From Nakamurella multipartita DSM 44233 (GTDB lineage: Bacteria; Actinomycetota; Actinomycetes; Mycobacteriales; Nakamurellaceae), in the NCBI RefSeq assembly GCF_000024365.1, contig NC_013235.1:4836001-4900000 (forward strand): a stretch of 64,000 nt of DNA. Reading direction: 5' to 3'. The position numbers and the translations under genes are program-made. The notes under the pieces are model-generated. The model had not been told where the DNA came from and made no database searches. It saw only the letters and a list, made by a program, of their open reading frames with translations. Of the stretch, positions 51,977 through 61,807 are shown one piece after another (the stretch's first letter is position 1; every line of letters begins with the position of its first letter).

Positions 51977-52072
51977 GTAACCATGGGGCGCGGCCGCGGC
52001 TGTGAGCCCGCTGTTGGGTCGCGCCGAAGGCGGCCGGCCGTCCGCAAGGTTCCGACGAGCACACCCGGGGGA

Positions 52073-52945
52073 ATGGTGAACGCTGCCCTGCTGGCGGTCG
52101 CCGCGTCCGCGCTCTGCTCGGGCGGGGCCGCCGTGCTGCAGGCGTCCGCGGTGGCCCGGTTGCCGCGCACCAGTGCGGTCAGCGGGCACTTCGTGATCCG
52201 GCTCGCCCGCAGCCCCCGCTACCTGGCCGCGCTGGCCCTGGTCGCGCTCGGGTTTGGCCTGTCCTTCCTGGCCCTGCGCACCCTGCCGCTGTTCGTGGTC
52301 CAGGCCGGCCGCGCCTCCAGCCTGGCCGTCACCGCGGTGCTGTCGGTGCTGGCGCTGCGGGTGCGGTTACGCCGCGTGGAGATCGGCGCGGTGCTGGTGA
52401 TCGGCGTCGGCCTGGTGGTCGTCGGCCTGACCGCCGGCGGGCAGGAACCGGCCGACGTCGGCTCGGTCGGCCGGCTGCTGCTGCTGGCCGCCGTCCTGGT
52501 GCTGGTGCCGGCGGTCGCCGCGGCCCTGCGCCTGGGCGCGCCGCAGCGGGCCGGGCTGATCCTGGCGGTCATCGCCGGCACCTGCTTCGGTCTGCTGGCC
52601 CTGGGCGCCCGGATCCTGCGCGGGTTCGACCCGGGGGTCCTGCTCACCGACCCGGCCGCCTGGGCGATGGCCGGCGCCGGGACCCTGGGCCTGCTCAGCG
52701 GCGCGCTGGCGCTGCAGCGGGCCTCGGTGGTCACCGTCACCGCGACCATGGTGGCGACCGAGACGATCCTCGGGTCGGCCCTGGGCATGCTGGTCTGCGG
52801 CGACCGGCCATCCCCCGGCCTGGCCCTGCCGGCCGCGATCGGGTTCGCCCTGGTGCTGGCCGGGGCGCTGAGCCTGGCCCGGTTCGGGGCGCCGCCGGCC
52901 GCGGCGGACGGCACCGAGGAGCCGGCGACCCTACCGATTGCCTAG
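52073..52945 (+). CDS. DMT/EamA-like membrane transporter
   Basis: 290 residues with about nine or ten short hydrophobic helices and no large loops; SHORT repeats such as FVVQAGRASSLAVTAVLSVLAL and ASVVTVTATMVATETILGSALGMLVCGD match the DMT superfamily. Start ATG 52073 or GTG 52076. Divergent from the GT2 operon; may move a lipid or sugar intermediate. Confidence 0.72.
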   Translation: MVNAALLAVAASALCSGGAAVLQASAVARLPRTSAVSGHFVIRLARSPRYLAALALVALGFGLSFLALRTLPLFVVQAGRASSLAVTAVLSVLALRVRLRRVEIGAVLVIGVGLVVVGLTAGGQEPADVGSVGRLLLLAAVLVLVPAVAAALRLGAPQRAGLILAVIAGTCFGLLALGARILRGFDPGVLLTDPAAWAMAGAGTLGLLSGALALQRASVVTVTATMVATETILGSALGMLVCGDRPSPGLALPAAIGFALVLAGALSLARFGAPPAAADGTEEPATLPIA

Positions 52946-52947
52946 AA

Positions 52948-52975
52948 CCGATCGCCCAGACCCGATCGCCCAGAC
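52948..52975. repeat. Two 14-base tandem repeats
   Basis: CCGATCGCCCAGAC twice in a row, with a decayed third start (CCGATGACC). Lies between the convergent transporter and mannosyltransferase genes. Confidence 0.6.
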
Positions 52976-53001
52976 CCGATGACCTGGGGCGGGTCGGCCG
53001 G

Positions 53002-54366
53002 TCAGGTGACCGACGTGCCGGTGGCGAAGACGAAGGTGGCGACCAGCATCCCCAGCAGACCGACGCCGAGGACCACCGGCCGCACCCAGCGCGGGCGGGC
53101 CGAGGCCAGCACGTGGCCGGCCGCGGCGATCACCGGGAAGGCCGCCATCACGTACCGCCCGGTGCCCATGAAGTCCTTGGTGCCCAGAAGCGGAATGGTC
53201 AGCACGACGACCGAATAGGCCAGGTAGCCCCAGCCGAACAGCCGGTAGACCCGGCGCAGCAGCAGCACCGCGATCAGGCACATCAGCGCCTGCGCGGCGA
53301 TCCGCAGGGCGACGTCGAACGGGCCGCGGACCATGGTGCCGAAGAAGATCAGCTTGAACCAGGTCTTGGGACCCGTCCCCTGGTTCCAGCCCGGGGCACC
53401 CTGGACGGTGTTGAAGGCCAGCGGGTCGCCGTAGGTGGTCCACAGGTAGATGCACCAGCCGGCCAGGCCTATGCCGGAGAGCAGCACCCCGGCCTCGCGC
53501 CAGCGCACGGCGCGGATCGCCCCGAACAGGTCCCGCCAGCGGACGTGCCGGGGCCACCGGGCGACCGTCTGGGCGTCCGCGTCCGCGTCGGGCTCCGCGC
53601 GGGCGGGGGCGGCAGCCTCGTCCGCCGCCTCGTCGGCCGCCTCGTCCGCGGCGTTCACCGCCGCGGCGGCGCGGCGTTCGGCCAGCAACTCCAGGGTGCG
53701 CACCACCAGGCCGACGGCGACCGCGACGCCCACCGGGCGACCGGCGGTGGCCAGCGCGCCGACCAGCCCGGCCAGCCAGAACATCCGCCGTTCCAGCAGC
53801 ACGAAGGCCAGCAGCGCCAGCATCAGGAAGAACGCGTCGCTCATCATCGGGCCGTACAGGAAGAACGAGTACGGGTAGAGCATGAGCACCGCGATCGCGG
53901 TGAGGGCGGCGGCCCGGGGCAGCCGCGCCCAGACCCAGCCGGTGAACATCACCACTGCGGCCAACCCGGCAGCCAACGCGACCAGCCAAGCGGCCAGTTG
54001 GAAGTCCGACCCCAGCACCCAGCCCACCCCGCGCACCGTCATCGGGTAGGACGGGAAGAAGGCGATCGAGGACTGCTGGCCGGGCAGGTAGAAGTAGCCG
54101 TCGGCAGCGATCGACTGGTACCAGCGGGCATCGTCGACCAGCCAGGCGTCGAGCCAGAACCGGGTCCCCACGTTGACGTTGGTCGGCGCCCGGTCGCCGA
54201 TGGCCCAGATCGCCACCGACGTGACCAGGACCGCGAGCCCGGCCCAGCAGCCCAGGATCCAGGCCCAGGGCGGGCGGCCGGGCTCGGCGCGGACGGTGCT
54301 CACCGGCCGGGTCGGTTCGACCACCCAGCCACCCCCGTCCGCGCCGTGCCCATCGACCGCGGTCAC
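53002..54366 (-). CDS. PIG-V-like mannosyltransferase, membrane protein
   Basis: 454 residues with about ten helices. WLDAWLVDDARWYQSIAADGYFY and IAFFPSYPMTVRGVGWVLG are the luminal motifs of PIG-V/GT76-type mannosyltransferases that use polyprenyl-phosphate mannose. A low-complexity insertion (AADEAADEAADEAA then PARAEPDADADA, about residues 240-270) interrupts a cytoplasmic loop and is coded by a 12-base repeat. GTG start at 54366. Confidence 0.82.
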   Translation of the reverse strand: MTAVDGHGADGGGWVVEPTRPVSTVRAEPGRPPWAWILGCWAGLAVLVTSVAIWAIGDRAPTNVNVGTRFWLDAWLVDDARWYQSIAADGYFYLPGQQSSIAFFPSYPMTVRGVGWVLGSDFQLAAWLVALAAGLAAVVMFTGWVWARLPRAAALTAIAVLMLYPYSFFLYGPMMSDAFFLMLALLAFVLLERRMFWLAGLVGALATAGRPVGVAVAVGLVVRTLELLAERRAAAAVNAADEAADEAADEAAAPARAEPDADADAQTVARWPRHVRWRDLFGAIRAVRWREAGVLLSGIGLAGWCIYLWTTYGDPLAFNTVQGAPGWNQGTGPKTWFKLIFFGTMVRGPFDVALRIAAQALMCLIAVLLLRRVYRLFGWGYLAYSVVVLTIPLLGTKDFMGTGRYVMAAFPVIAAAGHVLASARPRWVRPVVLGVGLLGMLVATFVFATGTSVT

Positions 54367-54393
54367 CCTACCGAGCCCGGACCCGCCACGGGC

Positions 54394-55794
54394 TCAGCTG
54401 TGCTCGGGTTGCTCCAGCAGCTCGGTGACCAGGGCGGCGATCGGCGAACGCTCCGAGCGGGTCAGCGTCACGTGCGCGAACAGCGGGTGCCCCTTGAGCG
54501 TCTCGATGACGGCGGCGACGCCGTCGTGCCGGCCGACCCGCAGGTTGTCCCGCTGGGCGACGTCGTGGGTCAGCACCACCCGTGAGTTGGTGCCCAGCCG
54601 GGACAGGACGGTGAGCAGCACGTTGCGTTCCAGCGACTGCGCCTCGTCGACGATGACGAACGAGTCGTGCAGCGACCGGCCCCGGATGTGGGTCAGCGGC
54701 AGCACCTCGAGCATGCCGCGTTCGATGACCTCGTCGATGACGGCCTGCGAGGCCACCGCCGAGAGCGTGTCGAACACCGCCTGCGCCCAGGGCTGCATCT
54801 TGTCGTTCTCGCTGCCCGGCAGGTAGCCCAGCTCCTGCCCGCCGACCGCGTACAGGGGCCGGAAGACAACCACCTTGCGGTGGGCCCGGCGCTCCATCAC
54901 CAGTTCCAGCCCGGCACACAACGCCAGGGCCGACTTGCCGGTGCCGGCCCGCCCGCCGAGCGAGACGATGCCGACCTGGTCGTCCATCAGCAGGTCGAGG
55001 GCGATCCGCTGCTCGGCCGAGCGGCCGCGCAGGCCGAACGCCTCCCGCTCGCCCCGGACCAGGCGGACCTGCTTGCCGGCGGTCACCCGGCCGAGCGCCG
55101 AACTGGACGGCCCGACCAGCTTGATCCCGGTGTGACAGGGCAGCTCGCGGGCCTCGTCGACGTCGGCCAGACCGGCGTGGAACAGCGTGTCGACCTGCTC
55201 GGCCGAGACCGGCACCTCGGCCATCCCGGTCCAGCCGGAGGGCACGATGTCCTGCGCCCGGTACTCGTCGGCGGCCAGACCCACCGCGGAGGCCTTCACC
55301 CGCAGCGGCATGTCCTTGGAGACCAGGATGACCCGTCCGGCCGGCCGTTCCTTGGCCAGGTTCAGCGCGCAGGCCAGGATGCGGGAGTCGTTGCTGTCGT
55401 TGCGGAATCCCGCGGGCAGCACGGTGGCGTCGGTGTGGTTGAGCTCGACGTGCAGGGTCCCGCCGGCCGTGCCGACCGGCACCGGCGCGTCCAGCCGGCC
55501 GTGCTCGATGCGCAGGGTGTCCAGCAGGCGCAGCGCCTGCCGGGCGAAGTAACCCAGCTCGGGATGATGCCGCTTGGCCTCCAGCTCACCGATCACCACC
55601 AGCGGCAGCACCACCTCGTGCTCGTCGAAGCGGTTCAGCGCCCAGGGATCGGACAGCAGAACGGATGTGTCGATGACGTACGTGCAGCGCGCCCCCTCCG
55701 GCGCGACACGATCAGCCGACTCGGCGGCTTCGGCGGCGATTTCTCGGGCAGACCTGCGTGTGACCACGGACGGCTCCCTGTCGGACGCGGTCAT
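54394..55794 (-). CDS. PhoH family protein with N-terminal PIN domain
   Basis: 466 residues. The PIN ribonuclease domain (about 38-170: [39 protein letters not shown]) is fused to a PhoH ATPase with Walker [13 protein letters not shown] and Walker [14 protein letters not shown]. This PhoH2-like architecture acts as an RNA helicase/RNase in mycobacteria. Start ATG 55794 or 55800. Confidence 0.93.
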   Translation of the reverse strand: MTASDREPSVVTRRSAREIAAEAAESADRVAPEGARCTYVIDTSVLLSDPWALNRFDEHEVVLPLVVIGELEAKRHHPELGYFARQALRLLDTLRIEHGRLDAPVPVGTAGGTLHVELNHTDATVLPAGFRNDSNDSRILACALNLAKERPAGRVILVSKDMPLRVKASAVGLAADEYRAQDIVPSGWTGMAEVPVSAEQVDTLFHAGLADVDEARELPCHTGIKLVGPSSSALGRVTAGKQVRLVRGEREAFGLRGRSAEQRIALDLLMDDQVGIVSLGGRAGTGKSALALCAGLELVMERRAHRKVVVFRPLYAVGGQELGYLPGSENDKMQPWAQAVFDTLSAVASQAVIDEVIERGMLEVLPLTHIRGRSLHDSFVIVDEAQSLERNVLLTVLSRLGTNSRVVLTHDVAQRDNLRVGRHDGVAAVIETLKGHPLFAHVTLTRSERSPIAALVTELLEQPEHS

Positions 55795-56023
55795 CCGCAT
55801 CCGGCTACTCGAGGCGGGCCGGCGGTTCCCCGACCACCCGACCCGGCTGGCGCCGGCGGGCGTGGGGGCCCGAAACCGGCCCCCCTCGTGCTCGGTGCTG
55901 CGTTCGCGGCACGCACGATTCGGGGCCTCCCGTGTGGGCGCACTCGGCCTGCAACCCACGATTCGGACGGTACTCCGGGGCCGCTATGGGCCCTGTGTAA
56001 CACGCAAAACAAGCGCGTGAACT

Positions 56024-57631
56024 TCAGGTTTCGGGCAGGTCAACCGAACCGGCGGGGCCGCCCGGGCGGGCCGGGCGCACCGCCGCGGTCCCCGACGCGC
56101 GGGGCAGCACCACCGTGATGGTCAGGCCCCCGCCGGGGGTGTGGGTGGCCGCGATCCGGCCGCCGTGGCCGCGCACGATCGCCGCCACGATGGACAGGCC
56201 GAGCCCGGTGCCGCCGCGTTCGCGGCTGCGCGACGGGTCGACCCGGTAGAACCGGTCGAACAGGCGGTCCAGGTCCTCGTCGCTCACCCCGGGCCCGTCG
56301 TCGCTCACGCTGACCGCGATCTCGTCCAGGCCGGGCAGCACGGAGACGGTGGCCACCGTCCCCTCCGCGGTGTGCGTGCGGATGTTGGACAGCAGGTTGG
56401 CGAACACCTGGTGCAGCCGCAGCCGGTCGCCGAACACGTCCACGCCGCCGTTGCTGGCCGCCAACCGCCAGATCCGGGTCGGGTCGATCACCGCGGCGTC
56501 GTCGACCACCCCGGTGAGCAGCTCGTTCAGGTCGACCAGCTCGTGCCCGACCGCGTTCTCCGCGTCGGCCTGGATCAGGGTGAGCAGGTCGTCGACCAGC
56601 GCGCCCATCCGCCGGGCCTCGAAACCCATCCGCTGCATCGCCCGGTCGACCGCGCTCTCGTCCGGGAGCGCTCCGGCCTGATACAGGTCGGTGTAGCCAC
56701 GCACGGCGGCCACCGGGGTGCGCAGCTCGTGCGAGGCGTCGGCGATGAATCGGCGCAGCTTGTCCTCGTTGCGCCGGCGCTCGTCCAGCAGGGAGGAGAT
56801 GCCGTCCAGCATGTCGTTGAAGGCGAACCCGAGCCGGCCGATCTCGGTGCCGGGATCGGACTCCTGCACCCGCCGGCTCAGATCGCCCTGGGCGATGGCG
56901 TCGGCGGCCGTGGCCATCGACTCCAGCGGCCGCATCTCCCGCCGGATCACCAGGCTGGCGGTGGCACCCAACAGCACCAGCAGCCCGGCGGTGATCAGCA
57001 GCTCGGCCAGGATGAGCCGGCGCAGCTGCTCGTCCAGGTCGGCCATCGGGATCCAGGCCACCAGGTAGCCGGGTTGGCCGTTGACGATGACGCCACCGAA
57101 GCCCATCGCCCGGTACCGCAGGTCGCCGTGAGTGGCATCGCCGACGGTGGCCGCGGCGTTGAGCCACTCCGCCGAGGTCAGATCGGGATTGGCGTCCTCG
57201 TCGCTGGCCGCCTGGACCAGCACCTGGGTGATCCCGGACTGGGTGATCGTGGACCAGCCGACCTCGCCCTTGAGGCCCGACCCGCTGGTCAGGTCGGCCA
57301 GGATCTCGCCGGTCAGCCGGCCGTACTCCTTCTGCGCGGCCGCGGTGGCCGCCGACAGGGTGGCGTCCTTGGTGCTGATCGCCGCGTCGCGCATGATCAG
57401 CGGCAGCACGATGTCCACCGCGACCAGGGCGACCGCCGCGGTCGCCACGACCAGCGCGATCAGCCGGGCCCGCAACGTCCACCGGCGACGCGGGGTACCC
57501 ACCGGCGACGGCCGGCGCGAGGCCGACGGCTCGGCGGCCGACGGATCGGTGCCGCTGGCGTCCGGACCGGCCCCGGCGGGCCGGGCACCGCCGACCGCCG
57601 TGGGCTGCACCATCGGGTCCATGCTCACCAC
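56024..57631 (-). CDS. Two-component sensor histidine kinase
   Basis: 535 residues. Two membrane helices (about 52-80 and 222-245) flank an extracytoplasmic sensor of about 140 residues; HAMP follows, then the phospho-acceptor His in ADASHELRTP, the N-box NLLSNIRTHT and G-boxes DDGPGVSDED and GTGLGLSIVAAI. Downstream of and probably cotranscribed with the response regulator at 57694. Confidence 0.95.
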   Translation of the reverse strand: MVSMDPMVQPTAVGGARPAGAGPDASGTDPSAAEPSASRRPSPVGTPRRRWTLRARLIALVVATAAVALVAVDIVLPLIMRDAAISTKDATLSAATAAAQKEYGRLTGEILADLTSGSGLKGEVGWSTITQSGITQVLVQAASDEDANPDLTSAEWLNAAATVGDATHGDLRYRAMGFGGVIVNGQPGYLVAWIPMADLDEQLRRLILAELLITAGLLVLLGATASLVIRREMRPLESMATAADAIAQGDLSRRVQESDPGTEIGRLGFAFNDMLDGISSLLDERRRNEDKLRRFIADASHELRTPVAAVRGYTDLYQAGALPDESAVDRAMQRMGFEARRMGALVDDLLTLIQADAENAVGHELVDLNELLTGVVDDAAVIDPTRIWRLAASNGGVDVFGDRLRLHQVFANLLSNIRTHTAEGTVATVSVLPGLDEIAVSVSDDGPGVSDEDLDRLFDRFYRVDPSRSRERGGTGLGLSIVAAIVRGHGGRIAATHTPGGGLTITVVLPRASGTAAVRPARPGGPAGSVDLPET

Positions 57632-57693
57632 GGGCTCACCACCGGCTCCCCCGGCGCTCCCCGGGGCTCAGCACGGCCGCACCGATCGGGCGG

Positions 57694-58386
57694 TCACGTC
57701 CGGGGACCACGCAGCACGTAGCCGAACCCGCGGTGGGTATGGATCAGCGGCTCGCCGGTCGCATCGACCTTGCGGCGCAGGTAGGAGATGTAGGTGGCCA
57801 CGACCGAATCGTCGCCGTAGAAGTCGGTGCCCCAGACCGCGTCCAGCAACTGCTGGCGGGACAGCACGACGTTGGCGTTGACCATCAGGTGGCGCAGCAA
57901 CTTGTACTCGGTCGGGGCCAGCTCGATCGGCACCCCGGCCCGGGTGACCTGGTAGGTCTCCGGGTCCAGCTCCAGGTCGGCGACCCGCAAGGTGCCGTCG
58001 TCCGCGGGGTCCGGCTTGACCCGCCGGAGCACCGCCGCCACCCGGGCGGCCAGCTCCTCCAGACCGAACGGCTTGGTCACGTAATCGTCGCCGCCGGCGG
58101 TCAAACCGGCGATCTTGTCGGCCGGGGTGTCCCGGGCGGACAGGAAGACCACTCCGGAGTCCACGCCGGCGGCGCGGACCCGCTTCATCACCTCGAGCCC
58201 GTCGAAATCGGGCAGCATGACGTCCAGGATGATCAGGTCGGGGTGGCTGTCGGTGGCGATCCGAACCGCCTCGCGGCCCGTCCCGGCGACGGCCACCTGG
58301 TAGCCCAGAAATCGCATGGACGTTGCCACGATGTCCTGCAGCGACGGCTCGTCGTCGACCACCAGCAACCTCGCCGAACCACTCAT
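57694..58386 (-). CDS. OmpR-family response regulator
   Basis: 230 residues. Receiver domain with VVDDEPSL acidic pair, phospho-Asp in LIILDVMLPDFDG and Lys in DDYVTKPFG; winged-helix DNA-binding domain ends in VVATYISYLRRKVD...HTHRGFGYVLR. First gene of the pair with the kinase, 62 bases apart. Target genes unknown. Confidence 0.96.
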   Translation of the reverse strand: MSGSARLLVVDDEPSLQDIVATSMRFLGYQVAVAGTGREAVRIATDSHPDLIILDVMLPDFDGLEVMKRVRAAGVDSGVVFLSARDTPADKIAGLTAGGDDYVTKPFGLEELAARVAAVLRRVKPDPADDGTLRVADLELDPETYQVTRAGVPIELAPTEYKLLRHLMVNANVVLSRQQLLDAVWGTDFYGDDSVVATYISYLRRKVDATGEPLIHTHRGFGYVLRGPRT

Positions 58387-58477
58387 TCGCTTCGTTCCCC
58401 TCGTGCACGCGCGCCGCGACGGGCATGGCCCGGCGGGGTCAGTTCATCGCAGTCGAACCCGACAGAGCGCAAGAATC

Positions 58478-59749
58478 TCATGTGAGTGGCGCGTGAAGCG
58501 GTACGTCCGCCGCGGCGGTGCCGTCCGGCGCGGCGAGTTCGCGGTGGATGACCCGCGGGGTGAGCGGCTCGTCCAGCAGCCGGCAGAACCGCTGCAAAGC
58601 CGTCTGGCCGGCCGGCCGGGCGGCCAGCCAGGGCCGCAGCAGCCGGTCGCCCTCCACGTAGGTGGAGGTGTAGGCGCGCCACAGCGGATCGGTGAGGAAC
58701 CGGAGCCGCTGCCGGGCCTGCTTCTCGTCGGCCAGCCCCCAACGCTGCTGGTAGGCGACGATGTCCTCGGGGTCGGCCCCGCGGTCGTGCAGCAGGATCG
58801 CCGCGTTCTGCCGGACCGAGTTCAGCGGCCGGGAGGCCACCTCCAGCGCCTCGACGAGGTCGGGGTCGAAGCGTGGGCCGAGCCCGTCAAGCACCTCGGC
58901 CAGCCAGCTCCCCCAGCCCGGGCCCACGGCCGCGGTCAACGCCAGGTCGCCCAGGCCCTCGGCCATCACGCACTGCGGCGTGTTGACCAGGAAGATCTGG
59001 TGCTCGCGCTCGTCGCGGCCGTTGACCAGCAGGTCCTCCTTGCGGCAGTGCTCGGTGTGGTGGCCCGGGTAGCACTCGTGCGCGACCAGCACGCCGAACT
59101 GGCTCATCCGGTGGCCGATGTCGGCATTGACCGCGACCCGGGAACGGAAGCCGCCCAGGTAGTAGTTGAAACCGCTCCAGGCCACGTCGCGGGCGATCTC
59201 GAAATCGATGTGCTCGTCGAGGCCGGCGAGGCCGGTGGGCGCGGCGATCCGATCCCGCAGGGCGGCGGCGACGGTGCGCACCACCGTCTCGACCTGTTCG
59301 GGCGGGCAAGTCTCGGCCGCCCGGACGGCGGTCAATCGCGGTGCCAGCGGGCCGGAACCGCCGATCAGCGAAGAGATCTCGTCGTGCGCAGCGGCGTAGA
59401 CGTCGGTGTCGACCAGGTCGATCTGCACCTGGAAGTAGCTGTGCACCTCGTCGATGAACGACATCGACTCGCCGGCCAGCCGGCGCCCGGCCACCGCGAG
59501 GGCATCCAGGTGGGCGGTGAGGTAGTCCGTGCGGGCGGCACTCAGGCCGGCGTCCGGAACCCGCCGGGACAGCTCGGTGGCCTGCCGGGACAGGTCCATC
59601 GGGTCGGGCGCCGGCTCGTCGTCGACCTGCCGGCGCAGGGCCGGGTCCCCGGTGTAGGCGTCCACGAAGCCGTCCACCACCCGACCGAACCGCAGGCCCA
59701 GCGTGAGGTACTCGGTCACCGTGTCCGTCGAACTGTCCTGCGTGCTCAT
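58478..59749 (-). CDS. DUF885-like metal-dependent peptidase
   Basis: 423 residues. The zinc motif HECYPGHHTEH is the HExxHH-type site of DUF885 proteins; no signal peptide. Start ATG 59749, since the longer frame to 59821 has no family support. Probably a cytoplasmic carboxypeptidase-like enzyme. Confidence 0.8.
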   Translation of the reverse strand: MSTQDSSTDTVTEYLTLGLRFGRVVDGFVDAYTGDPALRRQVDDEPAPDPMDLSRQATELSRRVPDAGLSAARTDYLTAHLDALAVAGRRLAGESMSFIDEVHSYFQVQIDLVDTDVYAAAHDEISSLIGGSGPLAPRLTAVRAAETCPPEQVETVVRTVAAALRDRIAAPTGLAGLDEHIDFEIARDVAWSGFNYYLGGFRSRVAVNADIGHRMSQFGVLVAHECYPGHHTEHCRKEDLLVNGRDEREHQIFLVNTPQCVMAEGLGDLALTAAVGPGWGSWLAEVLDGLGPRFDPDLVEALEVASRPLNSVRQNAAILLHDRGADPEDIVAYQQRWGLADEKQARQRLRFLTDPLWRAYTSTYVEGDRLLRPWLAARPAGQTALQRFCRLLDEPLTPRVIHRELAAPDGTAAADVPLHAPLT

Positions 59750-59880
59750 GGTCGTTGACCGTAGGTCAGCGGCGACCCGGGCGATCAACCCCGTGCACCA
59801 GCGCCGATCGGCCCAGCGCACAATCGTGCCGATCGACGGCTCGACGGGCGGGCTGCGGCGACCGGATCGAGGGGTGAGCG

Positions 59881-60339
59881 ATGACCGAGCCCGCGCCGAC
59901 CATCTCGCCGCCCCCGCCGCCCCGGTCGACCACCTCCTGGCTGCCCTCGTTGGATCGCCGGGAGCTGGCCGCCATCTTCGTCGGCGGCGCCCTGGGCACC
60001 CTGGCCCGGGCCGGACTGTCGCAGGTGCTGCCCCACTCGCCGACGCAGTGGCCGTGGGCGACCTTCGTGGTCAACGTGGTGGCAGCCGCCCTGCTGGGGT
60101 ATTTCGTGACCCGGCTGCAGGAGCGGCTGCCGCTGTCCAGCTACCGGCGCCCGTTGCTGGGCACCGGCGTCTGTGGCGGACTGTCCACCTTCTCCACCAT
60201 GCAGGTGGAGATCCTGCGGATGATCGAGGCCTCGGCGTTCGTGCTGGCCCTGGGGTACACGGTGGCCAGCGTGGTCGCCGGGTATGCCGCCATCCACCTC
60301 ACCACCGCCGCGGTGCGCCGGGTCCGGATCCGCGGATGA
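59881..60339 (+). CDS. crcB: Fluoride ion transporter CrcB, first subunit
   Basis: 152 residues; four helices with [28 protein letters not shown] and [15 protein letters not shown], the Fluc/CrcB motifs. The N-terminus has a ~30-residue Pro-rich extension. Paired with a second CrcB, suggesting a heterodimeric channel. No fluoride riboswitch was recognised in the 131 bases upstream. Confidence 0.93.
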   Translation: MTEPAPTISPPPPPRSTTSWLPSLDRRELAAIFVGGALGTLARAGLSQVLPHSPTQWPWATFVVNVVAAALLGYFVTRLQERLPLSSYRRPLLGTGVCGGLSTFSTMQVEILRMIEASAFVLALGYTVASVVAGYAAIHLTTAAVRRVRIRG

Positions 60340-60704
60340 ACGTGCTGGTGTGGGCGGGCGTGGTGCTGATCGGAGGCGCTGGCTCGGTGCTGCGCTTCCT
60401 GGTCGACGGAATGGTGTCCCGGCGGACCGGACGGGCGTTCCCGTACGGGACGCTGGTGGTGAACATCAGCGGGGCGATCGTGCTGGGCCTGCTCACCGGG
60501 CTGGCCCTGACCGGCGACGCCGCGTTGCTGGCCGGGACGGCCGCGGTCGGCTCCTACACCACCTTCTCCACCTGGATGCTGGAGTCGCAGCGCCTCACCG
60601 AGGAACGGCAGACCCGTAAGGCGGGACTGAACATCCTGGTCAGCCTGGTCCTCGGGGTGGCCGCCGCGGCGCTGGGCCAGGCCGTCGGGACGGCGCTGCG
60701 ATGA
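60336..60704 (+). CDS. crcB: Fluoride ion transporter CrcB, second subunit
   Basis: 122 residues, CrcB motifs [28 protein letters not shown] and [17 protein letters not shown] overlaps the first crcB stop as ATGA. Together they form the dual-topology-type fluoride exporter. Confidence 0.93.
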   Translation: MNVLVWAGVVLIGGAGSVLRFLVDGMVSRRTGRAFPYGTLVVNISGAIVLGLLTGLALTGDAALLAGTAAVGSYTTFSTWMLESQRLTEERQTRKAGLNILVSLVLGVAAAALGQAVGTALR

Positions 60705-61774
60705 ACCCGGACTGCCTCAAGCTGACCTGTTACTTCGGCGAACGTCACCGCACCCCGGGCGGGTTCGTCGCCGATCAACTGCTGGACATCTTCGGCCGGG
60801 CCGAGCTGGCCACCAGCATCATGATGCGTGGCGTCGAGGGCTTCGGCTTCAAGCACCACCTGCGCACCGACGCGTCGCTGACGCTGTCCGAGGACCTGCC
60901 GGCCGCGGCCGTCGCGGTCGACCTGCGGCCGCGGATCGAGGCCGTGCTGGACGAGGTCCTCGCGCTGCCGGCGATCGGCCTGACCACGCTGGAACGAGCC
61001 CGGCTGGTAACCGGCCCGGTGCTGGCGCCGCCGCCCGACGACCCGACCGAGGCCACCCGGCTGACCGTCTACCTGGGCCGGCAGGACCGGGTGGGCGCGG
61101 TCCCGGCGTTCGTCGCCGTCTGCCGGCTGCTGCAGGAGCAGGGCATCGCCGGGGCCACCGTGCTGCTCGGGGTCGACGGAACGGTCCGCGGCCGGCGGCA
61201 GCGGGCCCGCTTCTTCAGCCGCAACGCCGACGTGCCGATGATGGTGCTGGCCGTCGGTCCGGACGATCGGGTGGCGCAGGTGCTGCCCGCACTGAGCCGG
61301 ATGCTCCTCCGCCCCCTGCTCACCCTGGAGCGGGTGCGGATCTGCAAGCAGGACGGCCAACTGTTCGCGGCCCCGCAGAAGATCCCGGCCACCGATCAGC
61401 GGGGCCGAGCTCTGTTTCACAAGCTCTCGATCTTCACCAACGAGGACGCCACCCGGCACGGCCAGCCCATTCATCGGGCCGTCACCCGGGCCCTGCGGGC
61501 GGGCGGCGCCCGCGGGTCGACCACGCTGCGCGGCGTGTGGGGATTTCACGACGGCCGGCCGCCGCAGGGCGACCGCCCGTTCCAGCTGGGTCGGCACGTC
61601 CCCACGCTCACCGTGGTGGTGGACACCCCCGACCGCGTCGACCGGATCTTCCCGATCGTCGACGAGTTCACCCGCGACCGCGGCCTGGTCATCAGTGAAC
61701 TGGTCCCGGCCGCCCGGGTCCGCACGGTCACCGGTTACTGGGGCGAGCTGGAGCTGGCCGATCACCGCTGGTAG
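60701..61774 (+). CDS. Tandem DUF190 protein
   Basis: 357 residues holding two DUF190 domains, each of the form LTCYFGERHR...  and KLSIFTNEDAT...HRAVTRALRAGGARGSTTLRGVWGF. DUF190 genes are repeatedly found with crcB, and here the ATG overlaps the crcB stop as ATGA. Most DUF190 proteins are about 110 residues, so this is a fusion with a linker. Possible regulator or accessory of fluoride export. Confidence 0.82.
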   Translation: MNPDCLKLTCYFGERHRTPGGFVADQLLDIFGRAELATSIMMRGVEGFGFKHHLRTDASLTLSEDLPAAAVAVDLRPRIEAVLDEVLALPAIGLTTLERARLVTGPVLAPPPDDPTEATRLTVYLGRQDRVGAVPAFVAVCRLLQEQGIAGATVLLGVDGTVRGRRQRARFFSRNADVPMMVLAVGPDDRVAQVLPALSRMLLRPLLTLERVRICKQDGQLFAAPQKIPATDQRGRALFHKLSIFTNEDATRHGQPIHRAVTRALRAGGARGSTTLRGVWGFHDGRPPQGDRPFQLGRHVPTLTVVVDTPDRVDRIFPIVDEFTRDRGLVISELVPAARVRTVTGYWGELELADHRW

Positions 61775-61807
61775 CGGCGGTGGGTCAGTCGCCGTGACGG
61801 AGGTCGG

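Noticed and set aside
55910-55980. Repeated CACGATTCGG before phoH as an operator
   Set aside because: Only two short direct copies about 50 bases apart, without symmetry or link to a -10/-35; too weak to call.
59750-59880. Possible fluoride riboswitch before crcB
   Set aside because: I could not find the conserved pseudoknot segments of the crcB motif; only ordinary GC-rich sequence is seen.
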